From positions 97,452 through 161,451 of the forward strand of contig JADJPW010000016.1 of assembly GCA_016713035.1 (NCBI GenBank): DNA of 64,000 bases, given 5' to 3'. Positions 51,230 to 62,064 of the stretch are shown here, one piece after another (the stretch's first letter is position 1; every line of letters begins with the position of its first letter). Under the pieces are notes generated by a model, which saw only the letters and a list, made by a program, of their open reading frames with translations, was not told the DNA's origin and ran no database searches. The position numbers were made by a program, and so were the translations under genes. Source of the stretch: Verrucomicrobiaceae bacterium. Its GTDB lineage: Bacteria; Verrucomicrobiota; Verrucomicrobiia; Verrucomicrobiales; Verrucomicrobiaceae.

Positions 51230-52640
51230 ATGAAATCTATCCTCGCCCTCCTCCTCGCCGCCACCGCACTCCATGCCGAGGACTGGGCGCAGTTTCGCGG
51301 CTCCAATGCGAGCGGCATTTCATCCTCGAAAAATCTACCGCTGGAGTTCAGCGCGGACAAAAATATCGCGTGGAAGGCACGGCTCGGTGATGGCGTGGGC
51401 TCGGCGATCATCAAAGACGGTGTCGTCTATGCCAGCGGCATGGCGGGGGACTCGAAAGCGGCGATGCAGGCCTTTGATGCTGCCACGGGTGCCGTGAAAT
51501 GGCGCACGGAATTTGAAACGGGCACGCTGCCACGCATCACGCCGCCGAACAGCCACGCGGCGGCCACGCCCGCGACGGATGGCGAGCGAGTGTACATCCA
51601 TTTCAGCACCATCGGCCTGCTGGCGTTTGATTGCGCCACCGGCAAGGAAGCATGGCGCTACACCATGCCGCGTCCGGCTTACCTGATGGACTGGGGCGCG
51701 GCGTCCTCGCCCATCGTGCATGACGGCATGGTCATCTTTGTCAGGATGATGACCTAGCGCCCTTCCTCGTCGCCGTGGATGCCAAAACGGGAAAGGAAAG
51801 GTGGAAGACGCTGCGCAAAGACATGCTCGCCGGCTACGCCGTGCCCGTCATTTGCAAAGGCGACATCGTCGTGGCTGGCAGCGGCAAGATGAAAGGCTAT
51901 GACGCTGCCACCGGTGCGGAAAAATGGACCTGCAACACGCTCCTGCGCACCATCATGGTCACGCCCGTCGTGCAGGACGACATCATCTACATCGCCGTGC
52001 AAAGCTACGGCGACAGCACCCGCACGCTCAAACATGCGCTGCTCGGAATGGCTCGACACCAATCAGGACAAGATCCTCGCCCGCGGCGAGACACCGAAGG
52101 AATTTCACGAGCGCTTCGACGCTTCCGATAGAAACAAAAACGGCCTCATTGATGCCGACGAGATCGACACCGCCTTCCAAAGTCCCGACAACATGGCCGC
52201 CGGTGGAAACATCATCCAAGCCATCCGCGGCGGCGGCAGTGGCGATGTCACGAAGACGCACCTGCTCTGGTCGATCGATCCCAAAACGCCCTCGAACATC
52301 TCCAGCCCGCTGTTTTACAACGGCCGCCTCTACCTCGTGAAAAGCGGCGGCATGTCGAGCTGCTACGACGCGAAGGACGGCAAGTCGCTGTGGGACCGCA
52401 GCCGCCTCGGCAACTTCGGCGACTACTTTGCCTCCGCCGTCGCCGCCGATGGCAAAATCTACGTCGCGGGCAAAAACGGCTTCGTCGTCGTGCTCGAAGA
52501 CGGCCCTGAATTGAAGGTGCTCGGCAAAAACGATCTCGGTGAGGAAATCATCGCCACACCGAGCATCGCCGATGGTCGCTTGTATGTGCGGACACGCGAA
52601 AATCTTCTTCTGCATCGCCCAGGGGAGGCTCTGGAAATGT
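51230..52640 (+). CDS. Secreted PQQ-like beta-propeller protein with EF-hand-like insert (frameshifted)
   Basis: Starts with signal MKSILALLLAATALHA, then DWAQFRGSNASGIS, the typical start of PVC PQQ-propeller proteins. Later blades include ATGAVKWRTEFETG, LVAVDAKTGKERWKTL and GYDAATGAEKWTCN. An insertion with EF-hand-like loops (DTNQDKILARGE and DRNKNGLIDADE) lies between blades. The end is RLYVRTREN followed by a CIAQ-like tail. Frames break near 51742 (one C added gives V-Q-D-D-D-L-A-P-F), near 52050 and near 52610 (one T added). The true stop is uncertain. It probably binds a quinone-type or carbohydrate ligand outside the cytoplasm. Confidence 0.7.
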
Positions 52641-53520
52641 TTTGGCGAAAGCGGAAACGAAGCCGCAAACACTCGAACTCGCCTCACGACCCGTCAGCGG
52701 CTCCAAAGTGTGGAATGGCTACACCGGCACCGCGATGGGCCAGGAGTCTTGGAGCGATGAAGAGCTCGAAAACGTCTCCAGCAGCTCAAAACGCTGAAGT
52801 ACACCGCCGTGGCCGTGCCGAAGAGCGTGAAGCCCTTTCAGCCATCCGCGTCGATGGCGACACGGCAGGCCGCAAAGCCTTCGGAGGTGCCAAAACCTTC
52901 GAAAATGCCGACGTGGCCGCCATCACGGCCCGTTTCCGTGAAAAAGCCGCGAAGATGGGTTTTGAGGTCATCGAGGCCGATCCGCTTCCCGGCACCTTTG
53001 CCGCAGATGGAGTTCACCGATGAAAAATCCCTCAGCGAATTTCATCACACCGATGTGCGGCGAAGGCGTCGCCGAGCGCATGTGGCTCGGCTTCCAAGAG
53101 ATCGCCAAAGCTGAACGCCTTGATCGGAAAACACGCCCCCACACTCGGCCAGCCATCGCCCGACATGCTCACGCGGCACCTCAATTCCAAAGAGCCGCTG
53201 CCGGAATGGGTCACGCAGCTCAAAACGCACTACCTCACCGCGATGAGCGAGTTCTACCGCGCCAACACCCGCGCCCGCGAAGGCAGTCGCACGCTCACGC
53301 TTTACTACGCGAAGAAGCTCGAATTCGCCTTCCACTTCGCCAGTTGCCTCGAAAACCTCTCAAAGCCCACGAAACCCGCGCCGAGTCCCTCGATGCCGCA
53401 GTCGAGTCCATCTACAACGCCCTCAATTCCCTCGCCGATGCCGCGAGAGACTCCAGTGATCGCGGCGCGATTGCGCTGCTGAACGAACACGGCTACCGCG
53501 TGCTGCGAAAGGCCCAGTGA
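52637..53520 (+). CDS. Uncharacterised protein, frame-broken
   Basis: Several pieces in different frames read as protein. The first is SGSKVWNGYTGTAMGQESW. The second is AGRKAFGGAKTFENADVAA with FREKAAKMGFEVIEADPL. The last piece runs from GEGVAERMWLGFQEIAKAE through TLYYAKKLEFAFHFASCLE to DSSDRGAIALLNEHGYRVL. The C-terminal part is strongly helical and could be the end of a carbohydrate-active or DUF4838-like enzyme, but I cannot name it. At least three frame breaks lie between 52700 and 53370. Its stop overlaps the next ATG (TGATG at 53518-53522), so the DUF1016 gene is coupled to it. Confidence 0.4.
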
Positions 53521-54263
53521 TGAAAAAGCCCGCCGCCAAAAGCCAAACGCATCGTCCGCACCAAGCCGGACGCTTCCATGAGCTTCAAATCGCTCGTGGA
53601 CGCCATCCAGCACGTCCACACCGAAAGCGCTGCCGTGGTGAACCGCACGGTCAACACGACCCTTACGCTACGGAACTGGGTGATCGGGTGGTATCTGCGC
53701 GAGTATGAACATCACGGAGCTGACCGCGCCAAATATGGAGAGGCTATGATTGACTCCGTGTCAGAGCGGCTTGCGAAGTCAGGCATTGAAGAATTCACAC
53801 CGCGTTATCTGAGGTTGTGTCGTCAGTTTGCCCTGGTTTATCCAGAGATTTGGCGGTCACTGACCGCCGAATTTCGGGAAGGGTTTCTGCATCTTCCAAA
53901 AGTTGGGTCACTGACCGAACAATCTCATTCAAACGTCTTCCGGTGAGATTTGAGGTCAGTGACCGCCAAATCAGGCAAAAGCTCAAAGATTCTGGAGACA
54001 CTGTCTCCAGAATCCGCTGCGTTAGCAATTCGGGAGTCACTGTCTCCCAAATTCGGGGCACCCATCCCAGTGCTGGTTTCAAGGCTTTCCTTCACCCATC
54101 TCGAACAACTCCTGGCCATCGACCAGCCGCTCAAGCGTGCCTTTACGAGATTGAGTGCATTCGCGGCAACTGGTCGGTGCGGGATTTGAAAAGGCAAATC
54201 GGGTCGTTGTATTTTGAGCGGTCGGGGCTGTCGAAGGACAAGGAAAAGCCTCGAAGATGGTGA
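53520..54263 (+). CDS. DUF1016 (YhcG-type) N-terminal domain protein, frame-broken and short
   Basis: Starts MKKPAAK and shifts early to SFKSLVDAIQHVHTESAAVV, then TLRNWVIGWYLREYEHHGAD and LRLCRQFALVYPEIWRSL, typical of the DUF1016 N-terminal helical domain. The end of that domain, IECIRGNWSVRDLKRQIGSL then FERSGLSKDKEK, is in another frame. The C-terminal PDDEXK nuclease part of full-length members is missing, since no related sequence follows. The centre holds five evenly spaced palindromes (53855-54048). DUF1016 proteins include putative restriction-like nucleases; this copy may be a remnant. Confidence 0.72.
53855..54048. repeat. Five palindromes spaced 39-50 bp inside DUF1016 gene
   Basis: GGTCACTGACC at 53855 and 53906, GGTCAGTGACC at 53954, CTGGAGACACTGTCTCCAG at 53992 and GGGAGTCACTGTCTCCC at 54032. 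Each is a perfect or near-perfect palindrome around a CACTG or CAGTG centre. Distances between starts are about 51, 48, 38 and 40 bp. Spacers differ in sequence. Confidence 0.7.
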
Positions 54264-54519
54264 ATGAGGGCATCGAGGCGGCGGAGCCGAGTAGAGAGTA
54301 GCCATCTTGCTCCGCGAGATGAGCCTAATGCTTGGAAGGCTAAGCGGATCACGATTTTTGTGAATTTTGGATGTCAGCGAAAGCCTTCCTGCCCATCTCG
54401 ACGAAGCGAGATGGCTACTTTGCTGGCGCATCCTGAAACGCCATGTGCTCGCAGCACTGGAGACTTTCCTGCACGCGAAGCATCTAGAGATGCTCGGCAA
54501 AGCCTGAAACACGACTGCC
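54264..54519. repeat. Intergenic palindrome pair (AGTAGCCATCT)
   Basis: The arms AGTAGCCATCT (54297-54307) and AGATGGCTACT (54409-54419) are inverted. Each arm also carries a local hairpin: CATCTTGCTCCGCGAGATG after the first and CATCTCGACGAAGCGAGATG before the second. No gene is supported in these 256 bases. Confidence 0.5.
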
Positions 54520-55299
54520 ATGCCTGTTCTCGAACAATTTCGACTCGATGGAAAACGTGCCCTCGTCACCGGTGGCTCGCGTGGGCTGGGTTTGAGATGG
54601 CGCGGGCTTTGGGGAGGCGGGAGCGAAGGTGATCATCACGGGATCGAGTGCTGAAAACCTCCACAAGGCCTGCGAGGAGCTTTGCAGCGAGGATTTGCAT
54701 GTCACGTCGATCCAGGCCGATCTCTCGAAGCCGGAGGAGGCCGAGCGATTCTGTGATGTCGTGCTGCGGGATCATCCGCCCATCGACATCCTCATCAACA
54801 ATGTCGGTGGCCGCCGCATCAACACGCCTACGGAGGATCTGGCGCTGGAGGACTGGCAGCGGATCATCGACTTGAACCTCACGCAGGCCTTCATCCTCAC
54901 CAAACGACCTCGGCGGGGCGATGATCCCGCGAAAGTGGGGCCGCATCATCAACATCGCCTCCATCAATGCCCCTCTGGCCCGGCAAGGCAATGCGCGGTC
55001 GCAGTTACGAGGCCTCGAAAGGAGCCCCGGCCATGTTCACGAAGGCCGTGGCGGCAGATTGGGCCGTGCATGGCATCACCGTGAACGCCATCGCGCCCGG
55101 CCCGTTTTTGACCGATGCGAATCGCCGCTGGATCGGCGAAAAGCCCGAGTTTGAAGGCGAAGTGGCGGCCAGCATCCCGATGGGCCGCTGGGGCCGACCG
55201 GAGGAGATCGGCCCGCTCGCTTTGTACCTTGCCAGCGAGGCCAGCAGCTTCATGACTGGCAGTGTTTTGGTGCTGGATGGCGGGAAGCTGCTTTGGTGA
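54520..55299 (+). CDS. Short-chain dehydrogenase/reductase (frameshifted)
   Basis: A classical SDR of about 258 residues. KRALVTGGSRGLG is the NAD(P) site; DILINNVGGRR, then RIINIASINA with the catalytic Ser region, YEASKGAPAMFTKAVAADWA with catalytic Tyr and Lys, NAIAPGPFLTD, and the final SSFMTGSVLVLDGG are all present, spread over several frames. Breaks lie at T 54591-54593, G 54611-54614, near 54905 and near 55005. Two of these become readable by adding one T or one G to a run. The substrate may be a sugar alcohol or gluconate. Confidence 0.82.
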
Positions 55300-55391
55300 G
55301 GGCTCAACCAAACGAAAGTCCAGTTTACGTTTAGTTACACTAAACGACATTTGGGTGGCGTTTAGTTGGCCGATGAGTGTTAAAAGTCGCC

Positions 55392-56365
55392 ATGAGCAAG
55401 ACAACAATGCACCGACTTCCTGCTTGGCTTTTGCCGATCTACTTCGCCTTTCTCGTGGCTGGCTTCGCAACGATGCTGCGGGTCGCGTGGCTGTATGCCA
55501 ACTCACCCGTGTTTGAAACGAGGGCGACGCTGGTTGCGGGAGTTCGAATGAGTGGTTCTGTGACTCATCATCGTCAGTTTTTGGAAATGATGCAGACCAT
55601 GCTGAACACGGTGATGGAAACCATCCAGTCGCCGGACATGGCAAGAAAGACTGCGGATCGTGTCCGTGCGCTGTTTCCAGAAACACCGCCATGTGAGGTG
55701 ACGCTACGTGTGTTGCAAACCAAAGGCTCGGCGAACGTGAATTTGATCGTCACAGGTTCGGAACCCAAATACATCCAACATTACCTCAATGCATTGATGG
55801 ATGAATTCATAGCCGTCCGCAATTCTTGGCGGGAAGCATCGGCCAACAAGATTGTCTCACCTTTTCTGCAAGCGATAGTCAATGAGCAAAAGAAGGTGGA
55901 GGAGGCACTTGATGCCGTTGAGGATGCCAAGAAGCAGGTGGAGTCGGTTTCAGCCAAGATCGAGGTGGAAAGGCTTTCTGAACGCCTCAAACGCCTGCGC
56001 GATGAGCGGATGATTTGAAGCTGGCCCAGCCAGAAAAGCTGCCTGCTGTTGAAACCGAAATTCAGAGAATCGAGAACGAGTTAGAAAAGCATGAAGAGGC
56101 AGTCAGCAGGCTTAGAAGAGCCAAGGAAGTCTATGAATTGCATCAGAAGACCTACCAGGAGCTGTTTGAACAAGTTCAGCAGTGGACGAACCTGGATTAT
56201 GTCGTGGATTATGTTCACATCCAAGAGCGTGCCACTGTAGCTTCGCAGCAACCGGTATTGAGTTGGTCGAGCATCGGGTGTTTTTATCCGGGGCTGGGTT
56301 GTCTTATCGGAGCAATCACGGGGCTAGGGTATGTGCGTCGAAGGCCTTTAGAAGCTCTTGAATGA
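55392..56365 (+). CDS. Wzz-like chain-length/polysaccharide co-polymerase protein (one frameshift)
   Basis: Two transmembrane segments (LLPIYFAFLVAGFATML near the N terminus and GCFYPGLGCLIGAITGLGYV at the end) frame a periplasmic coiled coil (KKVEEALDAVEDAKKQVESV, EIQRIENELEKHEEAVSRL). This is the layout of Wzz/PCP proteins that regulate polysaccharide length. Frame breaks at GG 56008-56009; a third G makes RDERDDLKLAQPEKL. The 324-residue length fits. It lies alone between SDR and aldolase genes, with no glycosyltransferase neighbour. Confidence 0.65.
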
Positions 56366-56420
56366 ATTCTTGGTTTGATGAGCAAGATAGCCGACGATCA
56401 CTGTTTATTCGCTTCACCTC

Positions 56421-57337
56421 ATGCTCATCTCCACCCACCACCCACTCCGCGGCGTCCTGCCGGTTTTTCAGACGCCTTGGCTTGAGGATGAGACGCTTGA
56501 TCTCGAAACGCTGGAGCGTGAGATCGCGTGGCTTTATGATTGTGGGGCGAACGGGATCGTGATGGCGATGGTGTCGGAGACGTTGCGGCTGGATAGCGAG
56601 GAACGTGAGGCGCTGGCTGAGGCGGCGTGCCGGTTTGGCAAGGACCGCGGCGTGGTCGTCATCAGTGTCGGTGCCGAATCATCCAAAACCGCCGAGCGTT
56701 ATGCAAAACATGCCGAAAGCATCGGCGCGGATACGGTGATGGCGATTCCGCCGGTTTCTATCGGCATCGGGGAGAGTGAATTGCTGGCGTATTACACGCG
56801 GATCATTGAGGCGATCCACATCCCGGTGATCGTGCAGGATGCGAGCGGGTATGTGGGGAAACCGATGCCGATTGCGATGCAGGCGCGGCTGTTGGAGGAG
56901 TTTGGGCCGGAGCGGGTGCAATACAAGCCGGAGGCGAGCCCGATCGGGCCAAAGCTGAGCGAGTTGCGCGATGCGACGCAGGGCCATGCACGCGTGTTTG
57001 AGGGCACAGGGGCATTGCGCTGGTGGATTCGTTCAAGCGCGGCGTGGTGGGCACGATGCCGGGCGCGGATTTGATTCGCGGGCTCGTGCCGCTTTGGAAG
57101 GCGCTGGAGGCCGGCGATGCGGCGAAGGCGGATCGCATCCATGGGCCGCTTTCGGCGCTGATTTCGATGCAGACAAGCTTGGATGGCTTTTTGGCGGTGG
57201 AGAAGCATCTGCTCAAACGGCAGGGCATTTTCAAAAACACGCTGGTGCGTGGTCCGGTGGGCTTCCGGCTGGATGCGGAGACCACGCGTGAGGTGGAGCG
57301 GCAGTTTGACCGGATGATCGCGGCGGCGGCGGGGTGA
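56421..57337 (+). CDS. DapA/N-acetylneuraminate-lyase family aldolase (one frameshift)
   Basis: A TIM-barrel class I aldolase of about 305 residues. GVLPVFQTPWLEDETLD is the family start, WLYDCGANGIVMAMVSE is the phosphate-like loop, and VQYKPEASPIGPK carries the Schiff-base Lys. The usual Tyr in the YN-P motif after the seventh strand reads VIVQDASG, so it is not a dihydrodipicolinate synthase in the strict sense. A frame break lies near 57015, just before VDSFKRGVVGTMPGADL. Sugar acid cleavage or dehydration is more likely than lysine synthesis. Confidence 0.78.
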
Positions 57338-57449
57338 GTTTGAAGAGAGCAGCGGAAAAGGTGGGTTTGTCGGCTTTTGCAAAAAGCAGTTGCCGGAGAG
57401 GGCGAGCGGAATCAGGGGCGTGGAGGAAGCAGTTTTTATTCGTAGCACC

Positions 57450-59126
57450 ATGAGCACTCAGGACCCCATTTATGTCATCGGCCATCGCAATCCAGATACG
57501 GACGCGATTTGCTCCGCGATCGGGTATGCGGCGTTTTTGCGGGATGTGCGCGGTATGGATGCCGTGGCGGCCTGCTGTGGTGAGCTGAGCGTGCGGACGA
57601 ATTGGGTGCTGCATACGGCGAATGTCACAGCGCCGAGGCTGCTACTCGATGTGCGGCCTACGGCTGCGACGATTTGCCGCCGGGATGTGCTGACGGCACG
57701 GCCTGCGGATACGTTTTTGTCGGTGTATCGCATGATGCTTGAGCATGGTTTCCGCAGTATCCCGGTGGTGGATGCGGAGGGGAGATTGCTGGGGGTGCCG
57801 TCGATCCAGGAGATGGCGGAGCTTTTCCTGCCGGTGGAGGGTAGCTCGCTGGCGGGGAATCGCGCGGTGCGCACGAGCTTGGCGAATATCGTGGCGGCGC
57901 TGGGTGGTAGGCTGGCGGGAGAGGCGAGCGAGGCTGAGCGGGAGCAAGACTTTGTGCTGGTGGTGGCGGCGTCGAGTGTGGAGACGTCACGCCAGCGTGC
58001 GATGCAGTTCCAACCGCGTGATGTGGCGCTGGTGACGGGTGATAGGCCGGAGATCCACGCCTTGGCGATCGAGCTGGGGGCGCGGTGCCTGGTCATTACG
58101 GGCGGTTTTCAGCCGTGGAGAGCATTTTGACCCAGGCTCGTGCGAAGGGTGTGGTGGTGATCTGCTCGCCGCATGATACGGCGAGCACGTCGCAGCGTCT
58201 GCGTTTCTCCAGGCCCATCAGTGGGGCTTTGAAGGATGAGTTTTTGTCGTTTGGGTCACGCACGCCGCTGCGTGAGATCGTGCATGCGGTGCAGAGCTCG
58301 CATCAGCCACTGTTCCCGGTGGTGGATGAGGAGACGCGGCATTTGATCGGTGTTTTCTCCAAGTCGGATCTGATCGATGTGCCGCGTGCGCGGCTGGTGC
58401 TGGTGGATCACAATGAGTTCGCCCAGGCTGTGGCGGGTGCGGATGAGGCGGAGATCATCGAGGTGATCGATCACCATCGCCTGAGTGGGAATCTGCGCAC
58501 GAAGGAGCCGATCCGCTTCCTGAATGAGCCTGTGGGCAGTACCTCGACCATCGTGGGGATCATGTACCGCATGCGTGGTGCCGCGCCGGATAAGGGCACG
58601 GCGATCTGTCTGTGCGCGGGCATTATCAGCGATACTCTGCATCTGACTAGCCCGACGACGACAGAGACAGATCGTGAGATCTTGAGCTGGCTGGCTGGGA
58701 TCGGCGGGATCGACGGGGCCTCAGTTTGTGAAGGACTTTTTCGCGGCGGGATCAATGCTGCGTGAGAATACGCCGGATCGTGCGCTGGAGAGTGACCGGA
58801 AGGTCTTTGAGGAGAATGGCTGGCATATCAGTATCAGCCAAATCGAGGAGCCGGGTCTGGAGGAGTTCTGGAAGCGTGAGAGTGGCCTGCAAGCGGCTCT
58901 GCAATCACTTTTGAAGAAGCATAGTCTGCATTTCGCCTGCCTGATGGTCACAGACATCACACGGCATCACAGTGTACTGCTGGTGGCGGGTGATCAGCGT
59001 GTGATCGGTGCCATCGACTACCCATTGGCCAAAGAAAACGTCTATGACATGCCCGGTGTGGTGAGCCGGAAGAAGCAGCTCTTCCCGTTCATGAGCCATG
59101 TGGTGAGTAAATTGGCTGCGCCGTGA
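57450..59126 (+). CDS. Family II (Mn-dependent) pyrophosphatase with CBS/DRTGG insert (two frameshifts)
   Basis: Hydrolyses pyrophosphate. The DHH-family core is seen in YVIGHRNPDTDAICSAIGY, LVLVDHNEFAQAV, EVIDHHRLSG and GTAICLCAGIISDTLHLTS. Regulatory CBS domains (FRSIPVVDAEGRLLGVPSI and QPLFPVVDEETRHLIGVFS) lie between the first and second core parts, together with a DRTGG-like part, as in nucleotide-regulated PPases. The C-terminal DHHA2 domain ends SRKKQLFPF. Breaks are at T 58106-58109 (a fifth T gives GGFSAVESILTQA) and near 58710. Reconstructed length is about 558 residues. ATG 57450 is chosen (MSTQDPIYVIGH). Confidence 0.88.
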
Positions 59127-59214
59127 TTTAGAGAGAGCGCTGCGGATTGGGCGTGTGATCTGGTTGCGATTTGGCGGATGCGCCCGAGTGGTGAGTTCAT
59201 TTGTTTTTCTGCTT

Positions 59215-60375
59215 ATGCTCCAACTTTCTGATTTGCTCGCTGATGAGGCTCTGCGCCGTGCTGAATTCCCTGTGGTGGAGAAGGGTGTGTTCCTGGCTCA
59301 TGCGGGGGTGACGATTTTGCCGCGGCGTGTGGTGAGGACGATGCAGGAGCACCTGGAGGCGAGCTGCACGCGGATGCAGGAGTATCCAGAGGCGTGGAAG
59401 GCGGTGCTGGAGACGCGAGCAGTCGCAGCACGGCTGATCGGGGCAAAGGCCCAGGAGATCGCGCTGCTGGGGCCGACTTCGGTGGGGCTGAGCTTGGTGG
59501 CTAGTGGCTTCCCGTGGCAGGCGGGGGATGAGGTGGTGTGTTACCCGGATGATTATCCGGCGAATGTGTATCCGTGGCGTGAGCTGGAGCGGCGGGGAGT
59601 GATCGTGAAGGAGCTGCGGCCGGATTCTCCAGGGGAGATCACGCTGAGCCTGGTGGAGGCAGCGCTGACGGCAAAGACGCGGATGGTGGCGCTGGCGTCT
59701 TGCCATTACCTGAGTGGTTGGCGCATTAATGTGGATGGGATAGGCCGGATGCTGCGAGAGCGAGGTGTGTTTTTCTGCCTGATGCGATCCAGACGCTAGG
59801 GGCGTTTGAGACGCGGGTGGAGTATGTGGATTTTGTCGGCAGATTCGCACAAGTGGCTGCTGGGGCCTATGGCGGCGGGGATTTTTATGTGCGTGAGGAG
59901 TTGCAGGAGATGCTGCGGCCAGGGGCTGCTAGGGCTCATGGAATGTGCGGAGCCCAGACTTCATCGCGCAGGCGGAGATCGCCTTTGAGCGTGGGGGAGG
60001 CGCTATGAGCCGGGGGCGCTGAATATCAGTGGTATCCTGGGGATGAAGGCGGGGATGGATTTGATCGCGGAGATCGGGCTGAGGCGATTAGCGGGCAGTT
60101 GCGGTGCTTGAAGGCGGCGCAACATGAGTTTTTGGCTCCGTTGGGGTCCGCTTCTCGGACCGGAGCTGGACATGCGTTGAGTTCTTCCATCACGACGGTG
60201 TGGCATCCTGAGCAGTCGGTGGAGGTGCTGAATGCGCGGCTAGCGGCCCAGGGTATCGTAGCCTCTCTGCGACATACGCGTGATGGACGCGGTCATCTGC
60301 GGTTCAGTCCGCACTTTTACAATACGCGTGCGGGAGATGGAGAGGGTGGCGGAGGTGCTGGGTTCGGTGGGTTAA
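59215..60375 (+). CDS. Class V aminotransferase-like PLP enzyme (frameshifted)
   Basis: Reads as an aminotransferase class V/cysteine desulfurase fold. FPVVEKGVFLAHAGVTILP is the typical opening, LLGPTSVGLSLVASGFPW is the cofactor loop, CHYLSGWRINVDGIG follows, and the PLP-binding Lys is in SADSHKWLLGP. The C-terminal part (WHPEQSVEVLNARLAAQGI and GHLRFSPHFYN) belongs to the small domain. Breaks are near 59782, 59830, 59900, 60060, 60170 and 60330. The stop TAA is at 60373-60375. ATG 59215 is likely, although an upstream hydrophobic stretch is in frame. Confidence 0.75.
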
Positions 60376-60384
60376 TAGTAGAGT

Positions 60385-60560
60385 CGGTTCGCTGTTCCCG
60401 GTCCGCTGTTCCCGGTTCGCTGGTCCCGGTTCGCTGTTCCCGGTCCGCTGTTCCCGGTTCGCTATTCCCTGTTCTCCGTTCTCCGTTGTTCCCAGTTCTC
60501 AGTGCTTAGTTCGCGGTTGATTTGCGCTACTAAGAACTAAGCACTGAGAACTGAGCACTT
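60385..60560. repeat. 14-bp tandem repeat and a 19-bp inverted repeat between convergent genes
   Basis: About six copies of CCGGTTCGCTGTTC or close variants run from 60385 to about 60466. A perfect inverted repeat follows: CAGTTCTCAGTGCTTAGTT (60493-60511) and its complement (60535-60553) with a 23-base loop. It lies between the ends of the aminotransferase and shikimate kinase genes, so it may act as a bidirectional terminator. Confidence 0.65.
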
Positions 60561-60622
60561 TGACTTGGGCGGCACGAGAACGGATCAACACGATCCAACC
60601 CAGAGAATGCGAAACGCGCACC

Positions 60623-61167
60623 TCAGCGGCGCATTTTGGCGAAGAAGACGCGGGCGCTTTCCAGGATGCCGTAGGCGCTTGGGGGTGTGAGCTCGCTGGT
60701 TTTGATGCGGAGGTCCGCGAGGGATTTGTAGATGGGTTTGCGCTCGGTGAGCAGGCGGGTGAGTTTTGCCTGGGGTCTTCTTCCAGCGAGGAGGGGGGCG
60801 ATCTTGATTGAAGCTGGTCCGGCGGGCGAGGAGCGCGGGGTCTGCATCGAGCCAGACGATGTAGCCGAGGTGGCGCAGGAGGGAAAGATTCGGGGCTGGG
60901 TGATGATGCCGCCCCGTGGCGATGCAGCAGCCACGGCGACCGAGAGGCTGCGGAGGGCTGCGCTTTCACGCTGGCGGAAACCGCTTTCGCTTTCAGCAGC
61001 GAAAATGGCGGGAATGTTTTTGCCAGCGGCTTCGATGATGAGGTGATCGGTGTCGATGCATTGAAAGCCGATCATTTGGGCGACTGATGCGTGCGACGGT
61101 GGTTTTGCCGCTGCCCATGAGACCGATGAGGATGATGTTTGACGGGGATGATGCTCACCGCTTTCAT
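60623..61167 (-). CDS. aroK: Shikimate kinase (frameshifted)
   Basis: Phosphorylates shikimate in chorismate synthesis. The Walker A region reads NIILIGLMGSGKTTVA. The shikimate site follows (MIGFQCIDTDHLIIEAAGK, then the S-G-F-R-Q-R-E-S segment) and the lid or C-terminal part (KLTRLLTERKPIYKSLADL) is clear. Breaks lie near 61130, 61085, 60940 and 60800. Proposed start ATG 61167 overlaps the stop of the epimerase gene (ATGA). A size of about 180 residues is normal. Confidence 0.8.
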
Positions 61168-62064
61168 GATGCACGGTGTCGAGGATGCTGACGAGGTCGG
61201 GGTCGTTTTGCAGGGCGTCGGTAGGTGGGATAGTGCGGTGACCATCCGGTGGAGCCGAGTTTGGCGTTGGAGATGTGTTTATGGCTCCAGCCGCGTTTGC
61301 GTGTGGTGTCTGGTTCACGCTCGGGGCATGTGGAGGCCAAGGGAGGCGGCAAATATCCAAATAAGCGGCCTCTCGAGTGACTTTGGTCGTCGGCGATGTT
61401 GAAGACGCAGAGAGAGCTTTTGGGTGATGAGGTGCTAGGGGCTGGCGGCGTCATCGGCGTGGATTTGGTTGAGGTGGCGGCCTTCGCCGTGATTTCCCTC
61501 GATGGCGGCTTTTCCTTCGATGGAGGGTTTTGAGCAGAAAAGAGCGATGGGGGCCATAAATGCCAGCTTGAGGCGTGCGACGCCGCCATGGGCCTGTAGG
61601 GAGATGTTTTCCGCCTCGCGCAAAAAGTCGGCCCGTATCGCTGAACTGCGGGGCTGGTTTCTATCGACCGTCTCATATGCGGTCTGTGGATAAACGCTGG
61701 TGCTGCTGGTGTAGAGGCAGAATGCGAGGGAAGGCAGTGATGAAGATGCCGCATGCCATCGACATAGACGCTCGGTAAGGTCTCTGCTCCGCCACGATGG
61801 AGCTGGCGCAGTGGATAGAAGCGTCGATGGTGTGGAGGCGAAGGTTTTCCGCGAGGAGCGAAATACGGCGCTGGGTGCTGATGTCGCAGAGGACTCGATG
61901 ATGGTGGGGAGGCTTGGTCTGGCGGGAGGGCCACAGGCGAGAACTCTGTATTGCGTGAGCCCGATGACGCGGTGCCCTGCGGCATGGAGTAAGATCAGCG
62001 AGTGCGGGCACCGACGAAAACCCTGTCTTTCGGCGACGAGGATGGTCTGCGGCGGCTGGCTCAT
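61164..62064 (-). CDS. NAD-dependent epimerase/dehydratase-like protein (heavily frameshifted)
   Basis: Starts MSQPPQTILV at ATG 62064. Pieces in several frames give GHRVIGLTQ, an A-S-S-G-R-G-G-A-E-T segment, YTSSTSVYPQT with the catalytic Ser/Tyr context, LREAENISLQ and EGRHLNQIHADDAAS, the well-known C-terminal helix of extended SDR enzymes. At least six breaks. Stop TGA 61164-61166 overlaps the aroK start. Sugar-nucleotide or NAD(P)H-dependent reductase activity is likely; exact substrate is unclear. Confidence 0.62.

Noticed and set aside
53855..54048. CRISPR array
   Set aside because: Repeats are only 11-19 bp and palindromic, spacing drops from about 50 to 39, they lie in a coding region, and no cas gene is near.
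60385..60466. CRISPR array
   Set aside because: Units of 14 bp directly abut without spacers; this is a simple tandem repeat.
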